Shown here: positions 52,785 through 61,641 of the stretch, piece by piece
Layout: every line of letters starts with the position of its first letter
Numbering within the stretch: position 1 is the stretch's first letter
Assembly (NCBI GenBank): GCA_019454205.1
Contig: CP075369.1
Location: 3,025,300 to 3,089,299, forward strand
Length of the DNA stretch: 64,000 nt
Direction of reading: 5' to 3'
Source: Xanthobacteraceae bacterium
GTDB taxonomy: Bacteria > Pseudomonadota > Alphaproteobacteria > Rhizobiales > Xanthobacteraceae
The notes under the pieces: model-generated
Told to the model about the DNA's origin: nothing
The model's input: the letters and a program-made list of their open reading frames with translations, nothing else
Database searches by the model: none
Translations under genes and position numbers: made by a program

Positions 52785-54146
52785 CTACGCGGGAACGCGC
52801 GGCTTGGCGGTACGCGCGGCGGCAGAAACGCTGGAGCCGTCGGCATAGCCGTTGTTATTCGACAGCACGAAATCCGCGATGCGCGGCGCGATCTCGGCCC
52901 GGAACCGCGAGCCGTTGAACACGCCGTAATGCCCGACCTTGGGCTGGACATAATGGACCTTCTTGTCCGCCGGGATGTTCTTGCAGAGGTCGTGGGTCGC
53001 CTGCGTCTGGCCGACGCCGGAAATGTCGTCGTTCTCGCCCTCGACCGTGAGCAGCGCTGTGCGCCGGATCAGCGAAGGATCGACCGGCTTGTCGCGATGC
53101 TTGAAGGTGCCGTTCGGCAGGTCGTGGCGGACGAAGACCTTCTCCACCGTCTGCAAATAAAACTCGGCGGTGAGGTCCATCACCGCGAGATATTCGTCGT
53201 AGAATTCCTGATGCTTCTTCGCGGAATCGCCGTCGCCTTCGACGAGGTTGTTGAACAGCGCGCGGTGCGCATCGACGTGGCGGTCGAGGTTCATGCCGAT
53301 GAAGCCGCCGAGTTGCAGGAAGCCCGGATAGACTTCGCGCATGAAGCCCGGATGCGGGAACGGCACCTTGGCGATGACGCGGGTGCGGAACCAGTCCATG
53401 CCTTTTTCTTCGGCCAGCTTGTTGACCGCGGTCGGATTCCGGCGCGTGTCGATCGGTCCGCCCATCAATGTCATCGAGAACGGAACGTAGGGATCGTTCT
53501 CCGCTTCCATGCGCGCGACCGCGGCCAGCACCGGCACGGAGGGCTGGCACACCGCGATTGCGTGCGCGCCGATGCCGAGCCAGTGGAACATGCTGATGAC
53601 GTAATCGATGTAATCGTCGAGATCGAACGGGCCTTCGTCGAGCGGCACCATGCGCGCATCGACCCAGTCGGTGATGTAGACGTCATGGTTCGGCAGGAAG
53701 GCTTCGACCGTGCCGCGCAGCAGCGTCGCGTAATGGCCGGACATCGGCGCGACGATCAGCAGCTTCGGCTGCGGACGTTTCGGCGAAACCGCGAACTGCC
53801 GCTCGAAATGCAGGAGGTTGCAGAACGGCCGCTTCCATACGGTGCGGATCGTGACCGGCACGCGCTCGCCGCCGACCAGCGTCGAGTCGATATGCCATTC
53901 CGGCTTGCCGTAGCGGCGCGTGGTGCGCTCGAACATTTCCGCCGTGGCGGCGATGGTCTTGCCGAAGTGGGTCTGCGAAAGCGGGTTGAGAGGGTTCTTA
54001 AAATAGAGTCGCGTCGCGTCGGCGAGTGCGCGCGAAGGGTTCAGCGCGGCCTGACCCCATTCGTAGAACCAGTAGAGCGGCGTGGAGAGGACCGGCCCCG
54101 ACTGTTCGGGGACTTCCGGCGGGCGGCCAAATTCACCAATCGGCAT
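52785..54146 (-). CDS. phaZ: intracellular polyhydroxybutyrate depolymerase
   Basis: 453 residues. Degrades stored PHB granules inside the cell. No signal peptide; the protein opens with LYWFYEWGQAALNPSRAL, a signature of the intracellular family. The nucleophile is Cys200 in HAIAVCQPSVPVLA, the family uses Cys in place of Ser. GENDDISGVGQTQATHDLC and VGHYGVFNGSRFR supply the likely Asp and His. Products feed 3-hydroxybutyrate dehydrogenase, for which a candidate is encoded at 41944. Confidence 0.94.
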   Translation of the reverse strand: MPIGEFGRPPEVPEQSGPVLSTPLYWFYEWGQAALNPSRALADATRLYFKNPLNPLSQTHFGKTIAATAEMFERTTRRYGKPEWHIDSTLVGGERVPVTIRTVWKRPFCNLLHFERQFAVSPKRPQPKLLIVAPMSGHYATLLRGTVEAFLPNHDVYITDWVDARMVPLDEGPFDLDDYIDYVISMFHWLGIGAHAIAVCQPSVPVLAAVARMEAENDPYVPFSMTLMGGPIDTRRNPTAVNKLAEEKGMDWFRTRVIAKVPFPHPGFMREVYPGFLQLGGFIGMNLDRHVDAHRALFNNLVEGDGDSAKKHQEFYDEYLAVMDLTAEFYLQTVEKVFVRHDLPNGTFKHRDKPVDPSLIRRTALLTVEGENDDISGVGQTQATHDLCKNIPADKKVHYVQPKVGHYGVFNGSRFRAEIAPRIADFVLSNNNGYADGSSVSAAARTAKPRVPA

Positions 54147-54243
54147 CGAGTTTTCAGTTCGCTCGAAGCCGCGTGGTTAACGCGCGAGCGGGCCTCTGTT
54201 GCGGTGCGGCGCGACCCTGTGACGTTTCGGGGGCTGCGTCAAA

Positions 54244-54283
54244 TCAGGGCAGCCATTCGCTGAAATTCAGGGCAGTTATTCGC
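54244..54283. repeat. two imperfect 17-base direct repeats at ABC permease 3' end
   Basis: TCAGGGCAGCCATTCGC at 54244-54260 and TCAGGGCAGTTATTCGC at 54267-54283, period 23. The second copy contains the permease stop codon. Looks like a local duplication. It lies in the 129-base gap before phaZ. Confidence 0.5.
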
Positions 54284-55088
54284 CGACGCTCATCAGCGAG
54301 CCGGCCTGCTTGGAAGAGTAAAGCAGGCGCAAAAATGCCCACCCAGCCGCGGTGATCCAGATCAGGTTCAGGCCGAACGCCCACAGCATCAGGTCGGCGC
54401 GGAAGGTGTGTTCCAGCACCAGCGCGCGCATGCCCTCGAAAACGTAGGTCGGCGGCAGCGACCACGACAGCGGCTGGATCCACGCAGGGAGCGCGGCCAC
54501 CGGGTAGTAGACGCAGGTCAGCGGCAGAAAGAGGAACATGATCGACCAGGTCAGCCCTTCCGCACCGAGGCCGTTGCGCAGCACCAGTCCTGCGCAAAGC
54601 AGGCCGATTGCCCAGCTCGTCAGGAGCAGGTTTGCGAAGAACGCGCCAAGCGCGAAGCCGAGTCCCCAGAAGTTGAATCCGAAGAACCACATCGCGAGGA
54701 ACGTCACCGGCACCACGCCGATGATGAGGCGGATGATGCTCATCGCGATCATCGAGAGCACGAACTCGATGGGCCGGAGCGGCGAGATCATCAGGTTCGC
54801 AAGATTGCGCGACCACATTTCTTCGAGGAACGAGAACGAAAAGCCAAGCTGCCCGCGAAACAGGATGTCCCACAGCAACACCGCGGCGAGGAACGTGCCG
54901 GCGGCGGTGGCGAGCGCGCCGGTCTGCTTCGCCATGAAGGTTTGCAGGAAACCCCACATGATCATCTGCACCAGCGGCCAGTAGACGAGTTCGAGGAGCC
55001 GCGGCCATGACGAGCGCAGCAGGTACCAGTGGCGCATGACAAGCGCGAAAATGCGCGAGAAGGAGAACGCGGGAGACGAGGCGATCAT
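54276..55088 (-). CDS. ABC-2 type transporter permease
   Basis: 270 residues with about six membrane segments; ABC-2 membrane family. YWPLVQMIMWGFLQTF and EEMWSRNLANLMISPLRPIE, followed by the helix-rich second half and PLTCVYYPVAALPAWIQPLSW, are typical of NodJ/DrrB-like exporters of lipids, polysaccharides or drugs. Its ATG overlaps the ATPase stop by four bases. Substrate unknown. Confidence 0.88.
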   Translation of the reverse strand: MIASSPAFSFSRIFALVMRHWYLLRSSWPRLLELVYWPLVQMIMWGFLQTFMAKQTGALATAAGTFLAAVLLWDILFRGQLGFSFSFLEEMWSRNLANLMISPLRPIEFVLSMIAMSIIRLIIGVVPVTFLAMWFFGFNFWGLGFALGAFFANLLLTSWAIGLLCAGLVLRNGLGAEGLTWSIMFLFLPLTCVYYPVAALPAWIQPLSWSLPPTYVFEGMRALVLEHTFRADLMLWAFGLNLIWITAAGWAFLRLLYSSKQAGSLMSVGE

Positions 55089-55855
55089 TGCGCGGCCTCC
55101 TGTGCATTGGCCTTGCCGCGGCCGCGCGCGACGTCGAGGAAAACTTCCTCGAGGTTGTGGCGGCCGTAGCGCGTAATCAGGTTGGAAGGCGATTCGTCGT
55201 CTACGATCTTGCCGCGCTTCATCATGATCACGCGGTCGCAGAGCCGCTCCACTTCGCCCATGTTGTGCGAGGCAAGCAGGATGGTCGCGTTATGCTTCGC
55301 GCGGTAGCGCTCCAGATGGCCGCGAATCCAGTCCGCGGTATCCGGGTCGAGCGAGGCGGTCGGCTCGTCGAGGATCAGGATTTCCGGTTCGTTGATGAGC
55401 GCCTTCGCGAGCGCGACGCGCGTCTTTTGCCCTGCGGAGAGCTTGCCGGAAGGGCGGTCGATGAAATCCTGCAAATCGAGATCGGCCGCCAGCTTCGCGA
55501 TGCGTTCCGCGATGGCGCCCACGCCGTACAGCCCGCCGAACACGGTGAGGTTCTGGCGCACGGTCAGCCGGTGCGGGAGATCGACATAGGGGCTTTCGAA
55601 ATTCATCCGGTGCAGCACGCGATAGGCGTCGCGCGCCATGTCGCTGCCGAGCACCAGCACGCGGCCGGAAGTCGGCGCGATCAGCGACATGATCATGCCG
55701 ATGGTGGTGGTCTTGCCCGCGCCGTTGCCGCCGAGCAGCCCGGTCACGGAACCGGCGCTCAGGCGAAAGGAGATGCCGTGCACGGCGACGGATTCGCCGT
55801 AGCGTTTGGTCAGGCGATCGGCCTCGATCGCGGGCATGGGAGTGTTGACGTTCAT
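55085..55855 (-). CDS. ABC-2 exporter ATPase
   Basis: 256 residues. Walker A is GGNGAGKTTTIGM, the signature is KLSAGQKTRVALAKAL, and Walker B is ILILDEPTASLDPDTA. HNMGEVERLCDRVIMMKRG is the switch region. It pairs with the downstream ABC-2 permease by a four-base overlap. The NodI/DrrA-like class exports varied substrates; nothing in the sequence decides which. Confidence 0.9.
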   Translation of the reverse strand: MNVNTPMPAIEADRLTKRYGESVAVHGISFRLSAGSVTGLLGGNGAGKTTTIGMIMSLIAPTSGRVLVLGSDMARDAYRVLHRMNFESPYVDLPHRLTVRQNLTVFGGLYGVGAIAERIAKLAADLDLQDFIDRPSGKLSAGQKTRVALAKALINEPEILILDEPTASLDPDTADWIRGHLERYRAKHNATILLASHNMGEVERLCDRVIMMKRGKIVDDESPSNLITRYGRHNLEEVFLDVARGRGKANAQEAAQ

Positions 55856-55939
55856 GAGGAAGCGGGTTTCTGCGCCGGGCTTCTAGCCGAAATGAGGCGG
55901 TTCGGAAATCTCGCGGCTCCGGGCCGAAAAGCCTAGACT

Positions 55940-57319
55940 ATGGGCATGCCAATCCGCAGCCGCAGTGTCGAACCGCATCACTATACGATCAGCCTGAATG
56001 CGTTGATCAACCTGCGCTGGCTCGCGGTCGCGGGGCAGGCGCTTTCGCTCGCCATTGTCGAATGGGGTCTCGATTACTCGTTGCCCGCCGTGCCTGCATT
56101 CGCCGTGGTCGGCGTAACGGCGCTGGTGAATGTCGCGCTAGGCCTCGCCTATCCGCAGGGCTACCGGTTGCGCGACGCGGCGGCTGGCGCGCTGCTTGGT
56201 TTCGACATCGTGCAGCTTTCCCTGCTGCTCTATCTCACCGGCGGTCTGGTCAACCCGTTCAGTATTCTTTTTCTTGCGCCGGTGCTGATTTCGGCGATGG
56301 CATTGCGGCTGCGCACGACGCTGCTGCTCGGATCGCTTGCGATTGCCGCATCGACGGTGCTGGCGCTCTATTCGCATCCGCTGCCCTGGCGCGGCGAACC
56401 GATCATGCTGCCCCCCGTTTATGTCGCCGGCATCTGGCTTTCGATCGTCATTTCGGTGGTGTTCATCGGCGCCTATGCCTGGCGCGTCGCCGACGAAACG
56501 CGAAAGCTCTCCGACGCGCTGACCGCGACCGAACTGGTGCTGGCGCGCGAGCAGCAAATCTCGGCGCTGGACGGACTGGCTGCTGCTGCCGCGCACGAAC
56601 TCGGTACGCCGCTCGCGACCATTGCATTGGTGGTGCGCGAACTGGAGCGCGCGATACCGGAAGACAATGCCCACGCCGCCGACATCAAGCTGCTGCGCCA
56701 GCAAACCGAGCGCTGCCGCACGATCCTTCGCACGCTGACGTCGCTTGAAACCGGCCTCGCGCCATTCGACCGGATGCAGCTTTCGCATCTGATTGAGGAA
56801 GTGACGGCGCCCTTGCGCGATTTCGACATCGAGATCGAGATTCGCTTCCCGCCTGACCACAGCGGTGAGCCGGTGGTCGCGCGCAACCCGGCAATTCTGT
56901 ACGGGCTGGAAAGCATCATCGAGAACGCGGTCGATTTTGCGAAGCAGAAAGTGTCCATCACCGCGAACTGGGACAAGGACGATGTAAACATCATCGTCGG
57001 CGACGATGGTCCGGGCTTCGCGCCGGAGATTCTCAACCGCATCGGCGAGCCTTACTTGCGCGTGCGCGGCCAGCATCAGATCCGGAACAACAAGGTCGAT
57101 GAACTCGGTGGTCTCGGTCTCGGCTTCTTCATTGCTAAGACGCTGCTGGAACGCAGCGGCGGAACCCTTCGCGCCGAAAATCGCGCCGCTCCCGAAAAAG
57201 GCGCGGTCGTCGGCGTGCATTGGCGCCGTGAAATCCTCGAATCCACCGCTGCCGCGACCGGACCGCGCGGTAACCGTGAAACCGCGCCTTCCCTTGCCAG
57301 CGAGGCCCCGGCGTCCTAA
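55940..57319 (+). CDS. regB: RegB/PrrB/ActS redox-sensing histidine kinase
   Basis: 459 residues; membrane sensor of the respiratory redox state, controlling respiration, carbon and nitrogen fixation genes in alphaproteobacteria. Six membrane segments occupy about residues 20-182. The quinone-site motif GGLVNPF is at 101-107. The H-box is AAHELGTPLATIAL (His219), and the redox-active Cys is Cys259 in QQTERCRTILRTL, matching Cys265 of Rhodobacter RegB. N- and G-boxes follow (GLESIIENAVDFA, VGDDGPGFAPEI, LGLGFFIAKTLLER). Paired with regA 94 bases downstream. No senC is adjacent. Confidence 0.94.
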   Translation: MGMPIRSRSVEPHHYTISLNALINLRWLAVAGQALSLAIVEWGLDYSLPAVPAFAVVGVTALVNVALGLAYPQGYRLRDAAAGALLGFDIVQLSLLLYLTGGLVNPFSILFLAPVLISAMALRLRTTLLLGSLAIAASTVLALYSHPLPWRGEPIMLPPVYVAGIWLSIVISVVFIGAYAWRVADETRKLSDALTATELVLAREQQISALDGLAAAAAHELGTPLATIALVVRELERAIPEDNAHAADIKLLRQQTERCRTILRTLTSLETGLAPFDRMQLSHLIEEVTAPLRDFDIEIEIRFPPDHSGEPVVARNPAILYGLESIIENAVDFAKQKVSITANWDKDDVNIIVGDDGPGFAPEILNRIGEPYLRVRGQHQIRNNKVDELGGLGLGFFIAKTLLERSGGTLRAENRAAPEKGAVVGVHWRREILESTAAATGPRGNRETAPSLASEAPAS

Positions 57320-57413
57320 ATGTCGCAGGGGGCATGAGGCCCGCTTTTCCAAGGAAATATGCGGGTGAACCGGTGGCCGCAGGGCTGCCAGCGTAAGTAC
57401 GGAGTATTTTCCG

Positions 57414-57968
57414 ATGGCCGCAGCAGGCGCCAACGGCCTTGGCAGCGACAAACAGCTTCTGATCGTCGACGACGACAAACCCTTTCTAGAACGGCTCGCT
57501 CGCGCCATGGAAGGCCGCGGCTTCGTGGTCACTACGGCCGATTCCATCGCCGATGGCCTCGCGCGCGTGAAGGACAGCCCGCCCGCCTATGCGGTTGTGG
57601 ACATGCGCCTCGGCGACGGCAACGGCCTCGACGTGATTTCCGCGCTGAAGGAAAAGCGCCCCGAAGCGCGCGGCATCGTGCTGACCGGCTACGGCAACAT
57701 CGCGACCGCGGTCACTGCGATCAAGCTCGGCGCGGTCGATTACCTGGCGAAGCCGGTCGATGCGGACGATATTTATTCTGCGCTCACGGCGCAGGGCGGT
57801 GAAAAAGCACCGCCGCCGGAGAAGCCGATGTCGGCGGATCGCGTACGCTGGGAGCACATCCAGCGTGTGTACGAACTTTGCGAACGCAATGTTTCCGAGA
57901 CCGCGCGACGCCTCAACATGCACCGCCGCACCTTGCAGCGGATTCTGGCGAAGCGCGCGCCGCGCTGA
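57414..57968 (+). CDS. regA: RegA/PrrA/ActR response regulator
   Basis: 184 residues. The receiver domain has acidic IVDDDKPF, phosphorylation site Asp63 in AVVDMRLGDGNGLD (the same number as in RegA) and Lys in LAKPVDADDIY. After a Pro-rich linker (GEKAPPPEKP), a Fis-type helix-turn-helix ends the protein (RNVSETARRLNMHRRTLQRI), the highly conserved DNA-binding part of this family. Partner of the upstream RegB. Confidence 0.95.
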   Translation: MAAAGANGLGSDKQLLIVDDDKPFLERLARAMEGRGFVVTTADSIADGLARVKDSPPAYAVVDMRLGDGNGLDVISALKEKRPEARGIVLTGYGNIATAVTAIKLGAVDYLAKPVDADDIYSALTAQGGEKAPPPEKPMSADRVRWEHIQRVYELCERNVSETARRLNMHRRTLQRILAKRAPR

Positions 57969-57975
57969 TTTTCGC

Positions 57976-58455
57976 CTACAGCAGTTCCTGCCGGATTTTC
58001 GGATCGTGAAGCGTGCTGAGCCGCGAAGCGGCGATGCGCGCAATCCGCATGGTCATCGCCTTGCGCGAAGCCGCCACCAGCGGATGTGCGGGCGCTTCGC
58101 GTAAGATCGCGCCGCCATAGCCGTCCACGATCATCAGTCCCGCATCCGGGGGAAGCACATCCGCCGGAAAATCGTTGTCGACCGCGAAGAACAGCCGGTC
58201 GCAATGCGCGCGATATTCCGTCCATTTCGAGTCGGTGCGGAAATCGTTGAGGCATGACTTCACCTCGACGATCCAGATTTCGCCGCGCGCGCCGATGGCC
58301 GCGATATCGGCGCGGCGGCCGGAAGGCAGCGGCAGTTCGATGACGGAAGCATAGCCGCAATCGTGCAGCAGCCGGATCGCGCCGCGGCAGATCGTGCGCG
58401 CAGGCTCGAAACCGTTCTGGCCGAAGTGCGGCGGAAGCGGGACGGGAGTGCTCAT
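57976..58455 (-). CDS. mmcB: MmcB-family DNA repair protein
   Basis: 159 residues from ATG at 58455. The restriction-endonuclease-like core has IELPLPSGRRADIAAIGARG and IWIVEVKSCLNDFRTDSKW, giving a likely D-ExK metal site. In Caulobacter the family was linked to survival of mitomycin damage. Alphaproteobacteria-specific and single-domain. A longer frame to 58656 overlaps the divergent VWA gene region and lacks similarity. Confidence 0.87.
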   Translation of the reverse strand: MSTPVPLPPHFGQNGFEPARTICRGAIRLLHDCGYASVIELPLPSGRRADIAAIGARGEIWIVEVKSCLNDFRTDSKWTEYRAHCDRLFFAVDNDFPADVLPPDAGLMIVDGYGGAILREAPAHPLVAASRKAMTMRIARIAASRLSTLHDPKIRQELL

Positions 58456-58654
58456 CGGATTCGCATCAAGTCTAGCAGCCGCGCGATTTCCGCGAAAAGC
58501 GCGTTCATCGCGGCAGGGTTGCTGACGTTGCGGCGAATTGTGGCGGCCACAACCCCGCCCACGGTTTGCCGCGCTTCCTTCGCGCTCCGGCCCGGTTCCG
58601 CCGGGAAACATTCGCGCGCTGAAGATTCGAAGAAAATTCTTGGGAGAGGGTTTC

Positions 58655-59776
58655 ATGCGAACTTATGCGATGTATCTCGCCCTGGTGGCGGGGCTTGCCC
58701 TTGCGTTCACGCCGCCGGCCTATGCCGGCAAGCCGATTGTCGAGGTTGCGTTCGTGCTCGACACCACCGGCTCGATGAGCGGGTTGATCGAGCGGGCGAA
58801 ACAGAAAATCTGGTCGATCGCGACTTCGATCGCCGAAGCCAATCCGGATGCCGAAATCCGCATGGCGTTGGTCGCCTATCGCGATGTCGGCGACGAATAC
58901 GTCACGAGGAAATTCGACCTCACCACCGACATCCAGTCGCTTTACGGCGAGTTGCTCAAATTCGCGGCGAACGGCGGCGGCGACTGGCCGGAGAGCGTGA
59001 ACGAGGCGCTCGACGTGGCGGTGACGAAACTGAACTGGTCGCAGGGGCCGGACATTTGCAAGATCGTGTTCCTGGTCGGCGATGCACCGCCGCACATGGA
59101 TTACAAGCAGGACCGCAAGTATCCGGAGATCGTCGCGGATGCGAAGGCACGCGGCATCCTGATCAACACCGTGCAGGCCGGTAATGCGCAGGACACCATG
59201 CGGATCTGGCGCGAGATCGCGCAGCGCAGCGACGGCAAGTATCTCCATATCCCGCAGGACGGCGGTGTCGCGATCATCATCGAGACGCCGTACGACCGCG
59301 AGATCATCGAACTGCAAGGCCGCCTCAACCACACGCTGCTTCCGTACGGCTCGCGCGAGCGGCAGGAAAAAGTGCAGATGCAGGCGACCCGCTCGGTCGA
59401 TGCACCGGCCCCGACCGCGACCGACATCGCTTCGTATTTGCTGAAACGCTCCGGCCCGCGTGGCGTGGTTACCGGCGACGGCGATCTCGTTGCCGATACT
59501 GCGTCCGGCCGCGTGAAGCTGGATGAAGTGCCGGAACGCGAACTGCCACAGAATCTCCAGCGGCTCGCCCCGAAGGAGCGGCAGGCGGAAATCGACCGGC
59601 AGCTCGCCACGCGCAAGCAGATCGACGAGAAACTGGCTGCGCTCGTCAAACAGCGCGACGCCTATGTCGCCGCCGAAAAGCAAAAGCGCTTCAAGGATTC
59701 GAAGAAGGACTCCTTCGATCAGGTGGTCGAGGAGACGCTGCGCACGCAGGTCCGCCGCAAGGCGATCACGAACTGA
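58655..59776 (+). CDS. exported VWA-domain protein
   Basis: 373 residues from ATG at 58655, preceded by GGGAGAGGG. A signal peptide (MRTYAMYLALVAGLALAF, cleavage near AYA) leads to a von Willebrand A domain of about 200 residues. The MIDAS motif DTTGSMS near residue 36 is followed by the Thr (TTDIQ region) and Asp-rich VGDAPPHMDYK. The C-terminal 100 residues are charged and helical (LAPKERQAEIDRQLATRKQI, LRTQVRRKAI). No membrane anchor is visible after the signal, so it is probably periplasmic. Partners are unknown; an unrelated tRNA and epimerase follow. Confidence 0.82.
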   Translation: MRTYAMYLALVAGLALAFTPPAYAGKPIVEVAFVLDTTGSMSGLIERAKQKIWSIATSIAEANPDAEIRMALVAYRDVGDEYVTRKFDLTTDIQSLYGELLKFAANGGGDWPESVNEALDVAVTKLNWSQGPDICKIVFLVGDAPPHMDYKQDRKYPEIVADAKARGILINTVQAGNAQDTMRIWREIAQRSDGKYLHIPQDGGVAIIIETPYDREIIELQGRLNHTLLPYGSRERQEKVQMQATRSVDAPAPTATDIASYLLKRSGPRGVVTGDGDLVADTASGRVKLDEVPERELPQNLQRLAPKERQAEIDRQLATRKQIDEKLAALVKQRDAYVAAEKQKRFKDSKKDSFDQVVEETLRTQVRRKAITN

Positions 59777-59822
59777 CGGGGAGGGCGGCGGGCGTATCTC
59801 GTCCGCCATCCCGTGAGGGGAG

Positions 59823-59861
59823 AGCCGGTGGTGCAAACGCCACCGGCTTTTCCTTGTCGTT
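59823..59861 (+). terminator. intrinsic terminator of the VWA gene
   Basis: A perfect 9-base stem (AGCCGGTGG at 59823-59831 with 59840-59848) and an 8-base loop, followed by TTTCCTTGTCGTTTTT. Lies 46 bases after the stop. Confidence 0.7.
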
Positions 59862-59910
59862 TTTCGTTGGTTTGCGGTCGCCGCCGAAAGCGGATAATTG
59901 AGGCTTCCCT

Positions 59911-59987
<77 letters not shown>

Positions 59988-60014
59988 CTTTCTCCGGCAG
60001 TTTTTCTTCATCCA

Positions 60015-61013
60015 ATGCGCTTCCTGATTACCGGCACCGCGGGCTTCGTCGGCTTCCATCTGGCCCGGCGGCTGCTCGCCGACGGCCACGACGTGCAGGG
60101 CATCGACGCGCTGACGCCCTATTATGACGTCGCCTTGAAGAAGAGGCGCCACGAAGTGCTGGCGGGTTCGAACCGCTTCACCGCGCATATCGCGCATCTC
60201 GAAGACGGCGAACTGATCGCGGAAATTCACGGCGCGGCGAAGCCCGACGTGATCGTGCACCTCGCGGCGCAGGCGGGCGTGCGCTACAGCCTCGAAAATC
60301 CCGAAGCCTATGTGCGCTCGAACGTGGACGGCACGTTCAACCTGCTGGAGATCATGCGCGCGTCGCCGCCGAAGCATTTCATCTTCGCGTCCACCAGTTC
60401 GGTCTATGGCGCGAACAAGGTGATGCCGTTCCGCGAAACCGACCGCACCGACCATCCGCTGACGCTTTACGCCGCGACCAAGAAGGCGGGCGAGCTGATG
60501 GCGCATTCCTACGCGCACCTGTTCGACATCCCGACGACGGTGGTGCGCTTCTTCACGGTCTATGGACCGTGGGGGCGGCCCGACATGGCGCTGTTCAAGT
60601 TCGTCGATGCAATCCTGAAAGGAAAGCCGATCGACGTGTACGGCGAAGGGCGCATGTCGCGCGACTTCACCTATGTCGGCGACCTCGTCGAATCCATTGC
60701 GCGGCTGGTGCCGCTGGTGCCGGAGCGCGGCGCGGCGAGCGACGGCGACTCGCTAAGTCCGGCTGCGCCGTGGCGGGTGGTGAATATCGGCGGCGGTTCG
60801 CCGGTCGAGCTTTCCGCCTTCATCGAGGCGATCGAAACCAAGCTCGGCAAGAAAGCACAGAAGAACCTGCTGCCCATGCAGCCGGGTGACGTCACCGATA
60901 CCTTTGCCAATGCGGATCTTCTGGAAAAGCTGACCGGCTATCGCCCGTCCACCACGGTGGAAGAAGGCGTCGGCGCATTCGTGGACTGGTACCGCGAATA
61001 TTTTAAAGCGTGA
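60015..61013 (+). CDS. NAD-dependent UDP-sugar 4-epimerase (UDP-glucuronate epimerase type)
   Basis: 332 residues, extended SDR. The N-terminal NAD loop is GTAGFVGFHLA (7-17). The catalytic residues are in FASTSSVYGANK and Tyr152-x3-Lys156 (LYAATKKAGE). YDVALKKRR and VYGPWGRPDMALFKF resemble UDP-glucuronate 4-epimerases (LpsL/CapI-like) used for LPS or capsule galacturonate. UDP-glucose or UDP-GlcNAc epimerase specificity cannot be excluded. A terminator-like hairpin follows immediately. Confidence 0.87.
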   Translation: MRFLITGTAGFVGFHLARRLLADGHDVQGIDALTPYYDVALKKRRHEVLAGSNRFTAHIAHLEDGELIAEIHGAAKPDVIVHLAAQAGVRYSLENPEAYVRSNVDGTFNLLEIMRASPPKHFIFASTSSVYGANKVMPFRETDRTDHPLTLYAATKKAGELMAHSYAHLFDIPTTVVRFFTVYGPWGRPDMALFKFVDAILKGKPIDVYGEGRMSRDFTYVGDLVESIARLVPLVPERGAASDGDSLSPAAPWRVVNIGGGSPVELSAFIEAIETKLGKKAQKNLLPMQPGDVTDTFANADLLEKLTGYRPSTTVEEGVGAFVDWYREYFKA

Positions 61014-61021
61014 TCCGGAGC

Positions 61022-61046
61022 GCGGCCGCTAGTGGCCGCCCTTTTT
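61022..61046 (+). terminator. intrinsic terminator of the epimerase gene, overlapping yqhA end
   Basis: GCGGCC (61022-61027) pairs with GGCCGC (61034-61039) over a 6-base loop, followed by CCTTTTT. It includes the yqhA stop codon and last codons on the other strand, so one sequence serves both functions. Confidence 0.55.
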
Positions 61047-61586
61047 GGCGTCGCCGATCTTGTCGGTCCACGCCAGCGCCAGGCCGGACAACACGAACAC
61101 GACATGGATGCCGACCAGCCAGAACAGGTAGCGGTCGGTCGAGGCTCCCGTCGCGCCATCGGGCACGTTGCCGAGCTTCATGAAGGCTTTGAGCACCTGC
61201 ACCGCCGAGATCGCGACGATGGAGGCGAACAGTTTTTGCTTCAGCCCCGCGAAGTCGATCTGCGTCATCCATTCCGGCCAGTCGGGGTGGCCTTCCGGGT
61301 CGATCTTGGAGACGAAGTTCTCGTAGCCTGAGAAGATGACGATCAGCACCAGGTTCGCGGTCAGCGAGAGGTCGATCAGCGCCAGCACGCCGAGGATGAT
61401 GTCGGCCTCGGTGGAGGCGGCCGCAATCGCGACGAAGTGGATCAGTTCCTGCGCGAATTTAAAGAGCAGGATGAACAGCGCGACGATCAGGCCCAGATAA
61501 AACGGGGCCATGATCCAGCGGGCCTGGAAGATGGCCCATTCCAGCCATTTCTCTAAAAACGGCACCTGCCGCGGCGGCGATTCCAT
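61029..61586 (-). CDS. yqhA: YqhA family (UPF0114) membrane protein
   Basis: 185 residues with about four membrane helices. LEWAIFQARWIMAPFYLGLI, ILGVLALIDLSLTANLVLIV, WPEWMTQIDFAGLKQKL and SAVQVLKAFMKL match the conserved UPF0114/YqhA sequence. Function is poorly known; a link to ion or metabolite transport is only suggested. It is the tail-to-tail neighbour of the epimerase. Confidence 0.9.
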   Translation of the reverse strand: MESPPRQVPFLEKWLEWAIFQARWIMAPFYLGLIVALFILLFKFAQELIHFVAIAAASTEADIILGVLALIDLSLTANLVLIVIFSGYENFVSKIDPEGHPDWPEWMTQIDFAGLKQKLFASIVAISAVQVLKAFMKLGNVPDGATGASTDRYLFWLVGIHVVFVLSGLALAWTDKIGDAKKGGH

Positions 61587-61641
61587 AACGGAACCGATGC
61601 CACGGCAGGCGGGATTTTTGCAAGTCCGCGCTGGGCGGGTG

